Positions 1-5,128 of a DNA stretch of 5,501 nt are shown here, piece after piece. The stretch is from NCBI GenBank assembly GCA_012031475.1, contig JAAUTJ010000379.1:1-5501 (forward strand), read 5' to 3'. The number at the start of each line of letters is the position of its first letter. The stretch's first letter is position 1. The notes below the pieces were generated by a model. The model worked only from the letters and a program-made list of their open reading frames with translations. It was not told where the DNA came from and did no database searches. A program made the position numbers and the translations under genes. This DNA is from Leptolyngbyaceae cyanobacterium SM1_3_5. GTDB taxonomy: Bacteria > Cyanobacteriota > Cyanobacteriia > Elainellales > Elainellaceae.

Positions 1-98
1 GGTGTACTCGGAGGTGAGTGAAGCGATGATTTATGGGTCTTTGATTCGGTTGATGGTCAAACGCATGGCTGCTTAAGATTCACTTCACAAATCAGCTC
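1..98 (+). mobile_element. Probable right end of an insertion sequence
   Basis: If the tail at 2-76 is a transposase, the element should finish a few tens of bases past its stop codon. A plausible boundary is the CAGCTC ending at 98, whose reverse complement begins GAGCTG, followed by TTAA at 99-102, a plausible TA-containing target site. The left terminal repeat is outside the window, so the boundary is inference and could be off by some bases. Confidence 0.3.
2..76 (+). CDS. C-terminal end of an IS5-type DDE transposase (5' part outside window)
   Basis: The frame is open from the window edge to TAA at 74-76 and encodes 24 residues ending SEAMIYGSLIRLMVKRMAA. What I see is an SEAMIY...IRLMVKR-type tail, which from memory is how many bacterial IS5-family transposases end (a short alpha-helical C-terminus after the catalytic E). 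The DDE residues themselves would lie upstream and are not visible, so I cannot say whether the transposase is intact. The family call rests on this tail only. It could instead be the end of an unrelated helical protein. Confidence 0.5.
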   Translation: MYSEVSEAMIYGSLIRLMVKRMAA

Positions 99-136
99 TT
101 AACAAGCAGCACCGAAAAATTAGCGGCCTGCTGGAT

Positions 137-421
137 TTGGTGGCGACATCTGACTTTTATGCGAGCCAGCAGCATATTTATGAAAGAGCGCTGATTCAAA
201 TTGAGAATCTGCTCCACAAAGCCGAAGAACTTCAGCAGGTTTATGTGCGATTTATTCGCGAAGTTTTAATTGGCAGGCAGGTTGCAGAATATGACCCGAA
301 TTTGCTTCCAGACAATGGCATGGCGATCGATCAGCAATACCGAAGAATCAAAAGAGAATATCAGACAATCAAAGACGCGGCGATCGCTTACGGTGAATTG
401 ATCCAGACCCGCCAAATTTAA
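137..421 (+). CDS. Hypothetical helical protein, possibly 5'-truncated
   Basis: I do not recognise this protein. From TTG at 137 (or GTG at 140) it gives about 94 residues ending at TAA 419-421. It is rich in Gln, Glu, Lys, Arg and aromatic residues, has no membrane segment, no cysteine and no obvious signal peptide, and looks mostly alpha-helical (for example HIYERALIQIENLLHKAEEL near residues 14-33). The composition, sensible codon use and an in-frame HIP1 octamer at 380-387 suggest genuine coding sequence. There is no ATG at the start and no convincing Shine-Dalgarno sequence. The same frame is open back to the transposase stop at 74-76. It may therefore be the C-terminal remnant of a longer gene interrupted by the insertion sequence, or a small gene with a non-ATG start. 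prmA follows on the same strand after about 115 bp. Confidence 0.5.
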   Translation: MVATSDFYASQQHIYERALIQIENLLHKAEELQQVYVRFIREVLIGRQVAEYDPNLLPDNGMAIDQQYRRIKREYQTIKDAAIAYGELIQTRQI

Positions 422-506
422 AGCTGCGATCGATTTGATGCTTTCTCAATAAAGTCAGGCAAAGCAGCGAAATTCAGCGATATTGTGGGAAAGGCGATCG
501 ACGAAC

Positions 507-545
507 AATCGTGGCAAGCAATCGTGGCAAGTAATCGTGGCAAGT
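507..545 (+). repeat. Three tandem 13-bp repeats covering the prmA start
   Basis: The unit AATCGTGGCAAG plus C, T or T occurs three times without a gap (507-519, 520-532, 533-545), differing only in the last base. Each copy contains GTGGCAAG. Because 13 is not a multiple of three, the three GTG codons (511, 524, 537) lie in three different frames. Only the one at 537 opens the prmA frame; the first two each lead to a stop after seven codons (TAA at 532-534 and TAG at 545-547). The array probably arose by slippage. Confidence 0.9.
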
Positions 546-1421
546 AGCTGGTGGGAAATTCAAGTTCTTTGCGATTTGGCGCTGGAAGAATCAGTCTTTT
601 GGCGGCTGGAAACGTTTGGCTGTCGCGGCACCTCCAGCGAAGTCAAGGGGCAAAACTGCTTGGTGTGTGGCTATTTGTCTCAGTCACAAGCGCAACTGCT
701 GGATTTATCTGCTTTGTCGCTGATGCTGCGCCAAGATGCCCTCTGTGCAGAACTGCCGATTCCGGCTGTGCAGTGGCAGCTAATCGATGAAGAAGACTGG
801 TCTTCCAGTTGGAAAGACTACTGGCATCCGCAGGAAATTGGCGATCGATTCTTAATCAATCCCGCTTGGATTCCAATCACCGAAACCGATCGCGTGGTTC
901 TCAAACTCGATCCGGGCATGGCGTTTGGTACAGGCACTCATGCCACAACCGAGCTTTGCCTCGAAGCCCTAGAAATGCGGCTTGGCGAACCGAATGCCGC
1001 CGTGATTGCGGATGTTGGCTGCGGGTCGGGAATTTTGTCGATCGGGGCGCTCTTGCTGGGTGCGAAGCAAGCTTACGCAGTGGATACTGACCCGCTGGCG
1101 ATTGATGCCACGATCAGTAATCGCGAACTGAATGACATCGAAGGCGATCGACTGGCGGTTGAAGTGGGCAGCGTGGCGCGACTGATCGAAATGGCGGGCG
1201 CACCTGTGGACGGCATTGTCTGTAACATTTTGGCGGAGGTGATTATCGATCTCATTCCGCAGATGAATCCCCTAGTGAAAGAAACAACCTGGGCAGTTTT
1301 CAGCGGCATTTTGCTCGATCAGGTGAAGCCGATCGCAGACACGCTAGAGCAAAACGGCTGGATTGTTGCCACATTATGGCGGCGAAAAGATTGGTGCTGT
1401 TTGAACGCAAGGCGATCGTAA
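537..1421 (+). CDS. prmA: Ribosomal protein L11 methyltransferase
   Basis: PrmA transfers methyl groups from S-adenosylmethionine to amino groups of ribosomal protein L11 in the cytoplasm. From GTG at 537 it has 294 residues, normal for the family. An N-terminal substrate-recognition domain starts at SSWWEIQVLCD (residues 3-13). After the linker come LDPGMAFGTGTH (124-135), the SAM-binding glycine loop DVGCGSG (159-165), the acidic strand-end VDTDP (182-186) and NILAEV (230-235), which corresponds to the N-[IV]-x-A motif of PrmA. The frame is open upstream to TTG at 483, but the extra 18 residues are partly encoded by tandem repeats and do not resemble the family, where the protein begins just before the WWEI segment. 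No strong Shine-Dalgarno sequence precedes 537. From memory, prmA follows serA in some cyanobacteria; here the upstream neighbour is the unknown frame at 137-421. A strong terminator follows. Confidence 0.95.
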   Translation: MASSWWEIQVLCDLALEESVFWRLETFGCRGTSSEVKGQNCLVCGYLSQSQAQLLDLSALSLMLRQDALCAELPIPAVQWQLIDEEDWSSSWKDYWHPQEIGDRFLINPAWIPITETDRVVLKLDPGMAFGTGTHATTELCLEALEMRLGEPNAAVIADVGCGSGILSIGALLLGAKQAYAVDTDPLAIDATISNRELNDIEGDRLAVEVGSVARLIEMAGAPVDGIVCNILAEVIIDLIPQMNPLVKETTWAVFSGILLDQVKPIADTLEQNGWIVATLWRRKDWCCLNARRS

Positions 1422-1452
1422 TTTTGAAATCGATCTGCAAAATTTGCAAATG

Positions 1453-1484
1453 AAAAAGCCAGAGTCATGTGACTCTGGCTTTTT
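1453..1484. terminator. Bidirectional intrinsic terminator between prmA and ftsH
   Basis: Two arms, AAAAAGCCAGAGTC (1453-1466) and its exact reverse complement GACTCTGGCTTTTT (1471-1484), flank the four-base loop ATGT. The G+C-rich core is bordered by A residues on one side and T residues on the other, so a U tract follows the hairpin in transcripts from either strand. It lies 31 bp after the prmA stop and 20 bp from the ftsH stop, so it fits a shared terminator for the two convergent genes. Confidence 0.92.
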
Positions 1485-1504
1485 CGTTATGGACGGAATG
1501 GAAG

Positions 1505-3343
1505 CTAGGCGATCGCCGCGATCTTCACATCGTTGCTGGCGAGCAGGTCTTGCAGTTCTTCGGCATCAACCGTTTCGCGATCGATCAGCATGTCGGCAAG
1601 CTGGTCGAGAACCGATTTGTTTTCGGTCAGAACCGACTTGGCGCGACGGTAGGCTTGTTCAACCAAGTTCCGCACTTCGTCATCGATCGTGGCTGCGGTT
1701 TCTTCGGAGAAATCGCGTTCCGAGGCGATGTCGCGTCCCAAGAACATGTTGCCTTGCTGACGACCCAAAGCAACGGGACCGAGGCGATCGCTCATGCCAA
1801 AGCGCGTCACCATCTGCCGAGCCACGCGAGCCACCTGCTGCAAATCGTTGGAGGCTCCAGTTGTGACTTCTTCTTCACCAAAGATGATTTCTTCAGCGAT
1901 GCGTCCGCCCAAGGCAACCGCCATCTGATTTTGCAGGTAGGCGCGAGAGTACAAGCCTGAATCCATCCGGTCTTCCGACGGGGTGAACCAGGTCAAACCG
2001 CCCGCACGACCACGCGGAATGATGCTGACTTTCTGCACCGGGTCATAGTCGGGCATCAGCGCACCGACAAGCGCGTGTCCGGCTTCGTGGTAGGCCACCA
2101 GCGTCTTGCGCTTTTCGCTCATCACGCGGTCTTTCTTTTCGGGACCCGCAAGGACGCGATCGATCGCATCGTTCACTTCGTCCATCGAAATCTCGGTGAG
2201 GTTGCGGCGAGCGGCCAAAATCGCGGCTTCGTTCAGCAGGTTTGCCAAGTCAGCACCCGTGAATCCGGGCGTCCGACGCGCAATCTTTTCGAGATCCACG
2301 TCTTTCGACAGGGTTTTGCCTCTGGCATGGACGTTGAGGACTTCCAAGCGACCTGCGTAATCGGGGCGATCGACGACGACCTGGCGATCGAAGCGACCGG
2401 GACGCATCAAAGCGGCATCCAGAACATCGGGGCGGTTCGTCGCCGCAATGATAATAATGCCTGTGTTGCCCTCAAAGCCGTCCATTTCGGTCAGCAGTTG
2501 GTTCAGGGTTTGTTCGCGTTCGTCGTTGCCGCCGCCCAGTCCTGCGCCGCGTTGACGACCGACCGCATCAATTTCATCGATGAACACGATGCAGGGTGCA
2601 TTCGCCTTGGCCTGCTCGAACAGGTCGCGGACGCGAGATGCGCCAACGCCGACGAACATTTCGACGAATTCCGAACCGGAAATGCTGAAGAACGGAACGC
2701 CCGCTTCGCCTGCAACCGCTTTGGCGAGGAGGGTTTTGCCTGTTCCTGGAGGTCCCACAAGCAGAACGCCTTTGGGAATTTTGGCTCCGACTGCGGTGAA
2801 GCGATCGGCGTTCTTCAAGAAGTCCACCACTTCACTCAGTTCCAGCTTGGCCTGCTCAATTCCGGCCACATCACCAAACGTCACCTGCGTCTGCGGCTCC
2901 ATCTGCACTCTGGCCTTGGATTTGCCGAAGTTCATCGCCTGCGAACCGGGGCCGCTTTGTGCCCGCCGCAAGACAAAGAACAAGACCACCAGCAGCAGGA
3001 ACGGAATCAGCAAGGTGCTGGCAACGCGCACCCAAACGTTATCGTCCGTTTGTGGCGTGACGGAAATATCGACGCCGTTGTCGGTGAGGATATTCACCAA
3101 ACCCGGATCGTTGGGCAGGTTGACGAGGATCTTGCGACCGTCTTGCGCTGTGGCGAGGGCGCGAGTGCGATCGGCACTGAGGCTGACCTTATCAACGCGA
3201 TTTTGCTCGACTTCTTGAACGAACTGACTATAGCGCCAGGTGTCGCGGCTTTCCGAGGGGTTGTCTAGCAGCGCCGTTGCTAGAAACACCACCACGACGA
3301 CCAAAAGCGCATACAGTCCCGCATTTCTCCACCGCTTATTCAC
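1505..3343 (-). CDS. ftsH: Membrane ATP-dependent zinc metalloprotease FtsH (FtsH3-like)
   Basis: FtsH is a hexameric membrane AAA+ protease that extracts and degrades membrane and soluble proteins; in cyanobacteria it serves thylakoid and cytoplasmic membrane quality control, including photosystem II repair. The product has 612 residues and looks complete. Transmembrane segments lie near 8-26 and 106-125, with an intervening domain on the far side of the membrane. The AAA+ module shows Walker A GPPGTGKT (197-204), the pore loop MFVGVG (229-234), Walker B IVFIDEID (252-259) and a second region of homology with arginines 315 and 318. The protease domain has the zinc motif HEAGH (419-423), with D500 as probable third ligand. 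The start MNKRWRNAGLYALL and the AQSGPGSQAMNFGKSKARVQ linker recall the Synechocystis FtsH3 group, which works in hetero-oligomers with FtsH1 or FtsH2; that subtype is from memory. The GTG start is supported by AGGAGG upstream. The gene is convergent with prmA. Confidence 0.97.
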   Translation of the reverse strand: MNKRWRNAGLYALLVVVVVFLATALLDNPSESRDTWRYSQFVQEVEQNRVDKVSLSADRTRALATAQDGRKILVNLPNDPGLVNILTDNGVDISVTPQTDDNVWVRVASTLLIPFLLLVVLFFVLRRAQSGPGSQAMNFGKSKARVQMEPQTQVTFGDVAGIEQAKLELSEVVDFLKNADRFTAVGAKIPKGVLLVGPPGTGKTLLAKAVAGEAGVPFFSISGSEFVEMFVGVGASRVRDLFEQAKANAPCIVFIDEIDAVGRQRGAGLGGGNDEREQTLNQLLTEMDGFEGNTGIIIIAATNRPDVLDAALMRPGRFDRQVVVDRPDYAGRLEVLNVHARGKTLSKDVDLEKIARRTPGFTGADLANLLNEAAILAARRNLTEISMDEVNDAIDRVLAGPEKKDRVMSEKRKTLVAYHEAGHALVGALMPDYDPVQKVSIIPRGRAGGLTWFTPSEDRMDSGLYSRAYLQNQMAVALGGRIAEEIIFGEEEVTTGASNDLQQVARVARQMVTRFGMSDRLGPVALGRQQGNMFLGRDIASERDFSEETAATIDDEVRNLVEQAYRRAKSVLTENKSVLDQLADMLIDRETVDAEELQDLLASNDVKIAAIA

Positions 3344-3353
3344 TGAGGGGAAT

Positions 3354-3359
3354 CCTCCT
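3354..3359 (-). promoter_or_regulatory. Ribosome binding site of ftsH
   Basis: On the minus strand this reads AGGAGG, a full Shine-Dalgarno match, 10 bases before the GTG start codon at 3343-3341. It supports a GTG start with no nearby ATG. The spacing is slightly longer than usual. Confidence 0.75.
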
Positions 3360-3385
3360 AATGTTGTTCTGTGCGAGACAAATGA

Positions 3386-3408
3386 ATCTTATGTTAACTA
3401 ATATTAAC
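3386..3408 (-). promoter_or_regulatory. Possible ftsH promoter region with small AT-rich dyad
   Basis: On the minus strand an A+T-rich stretch contains TAAGAT (3391-3386), a fair -10 hexamer that would give a 5' leader of roughly 35 bases. Just upstream is the dyad GTTAA-N6-TTAAC (3393-3408), which could be an operator or chance in A+T-rich DNA. No good -35 box is seen at 17 bp. The position fits the ftsH control region, but the assignment is weak. Confidence 0.2.
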
Positions 3409-3481
3409 TCATCTCAGATACATCGCGTCCCGTGCTTCGCAGTTCTGGGGTATTACTTTTCATTTTGGCATCTGTGAGGCG

Positions 3482-3625
3482 GTGTCGGGGCAAAGCATTC
3501 GGCTAGTAGAACATTTGGTATTGCCTGGTAATGATTGGCCGAATGCTTCGCCCTTATGGGAGGGTCGGCAGGCGGCGATCGCCCACATTCCGTTTCTCAT
3601 CCGCACTGGGCTAGATGAACCGTAG
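3482..3625 (+). CDS. Possible 47-codon open frame in the ftsH/photolyase gap
   Basis: From GTG at 3482 to TAG at 3623-3625 this gives 47 residues; the frame is open back to about 3398. I do not recognise it. The second half (WEGRQAAIAHIPFLIRTGL, about residues 26-44) has protein-like composition and contains a HIP1 octamer. The first half overlaps the inverted repeat at 3488-3553, and the arms themselves encode QSIR and WPNASP. There is no Shine-Dalgarno sequence. It may be a remnant of an older gene invaded by the repeat, a small gene, or chance. Confidence 0.15.
   Translation: MSGQSIRLVEHLVLPGNDWPNASPLWEGRQAAIAHIPFLIRTGLDEP
3488..3553. repeat. Long inverted repeat of a dispersed cyanobacterial palindrome type
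   Basis: The left arm GGGCAAAGCATTCGGC (3488-3503) pairs with the right arm GCCGAATGCTTCGCCC (3538-3553) at 15 of 16 positions, with a 34-base interior. From memory, arms of the form GGGCRAAGCATTCGG recur in intergenic spaces of many filamentous cyanobacterial genomes, as small palindromic or MITE-like elements. The hairpin is visible in the sequence; the family assignment is recall. It carries no T tract and lies between divergent genes, so it is unlikely to be a terminator for either. Confidence 0.75.
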
Positions 3626-3643
3626 AGCGATCGTCGCTTAGCT

Positions 3644-3686
3644 AGGAGAATTCGTGCTTTCAGACGGCTCGCATCGCTTGAACTGA
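3644..3686 (+). other. Shine-Dalgarno with a 10-codon open frame upstream of the photolyase gene
   Basis: AGGAG at 3644-3648 stands five bases before GTG at 3654, which opens VLSDGSHRLN and stops at TGA 3684-3686, 37 bp before the next gene. This is a better initiation signal than that of the downstream gene itself, which has none. It could be a leader peptide, or chance. Whether it is transcribed is unknown, since the promoter may lie downstream of it. Confidence 0.2.
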
Positions 3687-3705
3687 GCTAGAATCGTCAA
3701 CACAT

Positions 3706-3716
3706 TAGATATAAAT
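3706..3716 (+). promoter_or_regulatory. Possible -10 region just before the photolyase-like gene
   Basis: TAGATATAAAT contains overlapping -10-like hexamers (TAGATA, TATAAA) only 8 bases before the ATG at 3724. If it is used, the transcript would be nearly leaderless, which would fit the lack of a Shine-Dalgarno sequence. The nearest -35-like box, TTGAAC at 3678-3683, is too far away (22 bp from TAGATA), so confidence is low. Confidence 0.2.
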
Positions 3717-3723
3717 CTTTACA

Positions 3724-4539
3724 ATGCAGCAGCTTCGTACCGATCTCACGGATCGCCAAGCGATCGCAGACTATCTCTTAGAAGAATTTCCTTTCGTCAA
3801 AGATCCGGGCGTTCTGTCGCCGCATGAAGGCGGGCGATCGAAAGGACTCCAGAGGCTTGAGCAGTTTCCGGTCGAAAAATACGCCAAGCAGCGCAACTTT
3901 TTGGATGGTACGGTTAGCGTTTTATCGCCCTACATCAGTCGCGGCTGTTTGGAACTCGAAGAAGTGCGGCAGTGGGCACTGAATCGATCGAAATACAACG
4001 CCTTGGAAAAGTTCATTTCAGAATTGGCATGGCGAGCTTTCTTTCGCTTGATTTATATCGAGGAGGGCGATCGAATTCTGCAAGATATCGAGCAGCCCAA
4101 AGTTGCGATGAAGGGGCATTTGACGACGCTGCCCGAAGATATTGCGAACGGCGAAACTGGAATTCCCTCAATGGATACGTTGATTCAACTGCTGAAAGAT
4201 GAAGGCTATTTGCACAATCATGCTCGCCTTTATCTTGCTAGCTACATCGTGCATTTTCGTAAGGTTTCCTGGCGGGTCGGCGCGGACTGGATGTATAGCT
4301 TGCTGATTGATGGTGATATGGGCAGCAATCATCTTTCTTGGCAGTGGGTCGCCTCGACTTTTTCTAACAAGCCCTACATCTTCAATCGCGAGAATTTGGA
4401 ACGCTACGGCGGCTCAGTGCTGCCGGGAGATCCACGCCGCGATGACCCGTTTAACTACTCGTATGAAGAGCTAGAAGCGCAGTTGTTTGGCGGCAGTTTC
4501 GTCAGTCAGCCCGCTCGCACCAGTGGAAAGTACCGTTAA
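3724..4539 (+). CDS. Photolyase/cryptochrome FAD-binding domain protein without antenna domain
   Basis: This 271-residue protein corresponds only to the C-terminal, FAD-binding and DNA-binding half of the photolyase/cryptochrome family; classical photolyases have about 450-500 residues. Visible family blocks are SVLSPYISRG (65-74), ELAWRAFFR (100-108), GIPSMDTLI (146-154), GYLHNHARLYLAS (161-173) and a highly conserved stretch at 183-230 containing LLIDGD, SNHLSWQWVAST and FNREN. Aligned by eye to E. coli photolyase, E100 and W103 match the substrate-contacting E274 and W277, N202 matches the flavin-contacting N378, and W183 and W206 match electron-transfer W359 and W382. No tryptophan lies between 103 and 183, so a W306 equivalent seems absent. 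It probably binds FAD; light-driven repair of DNA is possible but not shown. The ATG start has no Shine-Dalgarno sequence. The separate antenna-type domain follows 20 bp downstream, probably in the same operon. Confidence 0.9.
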   Translation: MQQLRTDLTDRQAIADYLLEEFPFVKDPGVLSPHEGGRSKGLQRLEQFPVEKYAKQRNFLDGTVSVLSPYISRGCLELEEVRQWALNRSKYNALEKFISELAWRAFFRLIYIEEGDRILQDIEQPKVAMKGHLTTLPEDIANGETGIPSMDTLIQLLKDEGYLHNHARLYLASYIVHFRKVSWRVGADWMYSLLIDGDMGSNHLSWQWVASTFSNKPYIFNRENLERYGGSVLPGDPRRDDPFNYSYEELEAQLFGGSFVSQPARTSGKYR

Positions 4540-4559
4540 TTTCGTTTTCTATTTTTGTC

Positions 4560-4973
4560 ATGGCAGCTTTAATTTGGTTCAACGAAGACGGCATCAATCC
4601 TGACCACGAAATGCTTAGGGATTATGCAGATGCAGCGAGAATTTATATTTTCGATTTGCCCTATCTTCAGGAGTGGAATATTAGCAAGCATCGCATTCAG
4701 TTCATCTATGAATCGCTGCTGGAAATTCCTGATATTCAAATCTACAAAGGCGAAGCCGCACCGATTTTGCAGCAGCTAGCCACTCAGCATCAGGCGCGAG
4801 AGATTGTCACCAGTGAAACGCCGAATCACGTGATTCGATCGCACCAGCGCGAAGTCAGCAAATTTACCAAACTCGTCGTGTATGACGAAGTTTATCCGGG
4901 TAAAGAAGCGGCGGTTTCTCGACGATTCTCGCGCTACTGGAACAAGCACGATCGCGAATGGATGGCGCGATGA
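4560..4973 (+). CDS. Stand-alone photolyase N-terminal (antenna-type) alpha/beta domain protein
   Basis: This 137-residue protein resembles the N-terminal Rossmann-like domain of DNA photolyases (PF00875 type), which in fused enzymes holds the light-harvesting cofactor (methenyltetrahydrofolate or deazaflavin). Matching features are the first strand and turn ALIWFNEDGI (3-12), the second strand IYIFD (28-32), the helix HRIQFIYESL (44-53) matching the R-x-x-F-L-x-x-S-L pattern, IYKGEAAPIL (61-70) matching the R-x-G-x-P-x-x-x-L segment, then EIVTSE (81-86) and LVVYDEVY (105-112). A basic tail RRFSRYWNK (121-129) follows. No FAD domain is attached. The gene starts 20 bp after the FAD-domain gene on the same strand, with no terminator and no clear Shine-Dalgarno between them, so co-transcription and a physical partnership are likely. 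Whether it binds a cofactor cannot be told. A general nucleotide-binding alpha/beta protein is the alternative. Confidence 0.75.
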   Translation: MAALIWFNEDGINPDHEMLRDYADAARIYIFDLPYLQEWNISKHRIQFIYESLLEIPDIQIYKGEAAPILQQLATQHQAREIVTSETPNHVIRSHQREVSKFTKLVVYDEVYPGKEAAVSRRFSRYWNKHDREWMAR

Positions 4974-4981
4974 ATTGGCAG

Positions 4982-5019
4982 ATTCGATCGCTTCATTCGT
5001 TAAGTCGGAGCGATCGAAT
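4982..5019. repeat. Inverted repeat after the photolyase pair, possible weak terminator
   Basis: ATTCGATCGCT (4982-4992) and its exact reverse complement AGCGATCGAAT (5009-5019) flank a 16-base loop, starting 8 bp after the stop of the antenna-type gene. Position suits a terminator, but the stem is only moderately G+C-rich and is followed by a short AT stretch rather than a T tract. Both arms are near-HIP1 sequences, so the pairing may simply reflect HIP1-like palindrome abundance. Confidence 0.35.
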
Positions 5020-5128
5020 TTGAACAAGTTTAAGTTACAAAGAATCTTTCGATCGACGTACTCCTTCTATCAGGTGCTGCTTCTCTAAGCGCTTTTCAAA
5101 ATAAAAAAGTCGCTGCGGAGCATTCAGC

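Noticed and set aside
483..536. An extended prmA start at TTG 483
   Set aside because: The 18 extra residues derive partly from the tandem repeat and do not fit PrmA N-termini, which begin just before the WWEIQ segment; GTG 537 fits better.
551..1309. Frames of 78-93 codons inside prmA on either strand
   Set aside because: They overlap a well-supported PrmA frame and their translations show no family features.
1444..1960. Plus-strand frames of 140 and 163 codons over the ftsH 3' end
   Set aside because: They are antisense shadows of the conserved FtsH C-terminus, and one runs through the terminator hairpin.
2075..3268. A 397-codon open frame on the plus strand
   Set aside because: It lies wholly antisense to ftsH, which has every expected motif. 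The predicted product has no recognisable family, and long antisense frames are common opposite G+C-biased coding sequence.
3277..3477. A 66-codon plus-strand frame across the ftsH start and upstream region
   Set aside because: It overlaps the ftsH start and its ribosome binding site in antisense, and the product looks like random translation.
3488..3553. A CRISPR repeat or rho-independent terminator reading of the palindrome
   Set aside because: There is a single pair of arms with no regularly spaced copies, and no T tract follows it on either strand.
4776..5088. Frames of 83 codons (-) and 68 codons (+) near the end of the antenna-type gene
   Set aside because: They overlap the better supported 4560-4973 frame and contain no recognisable features.
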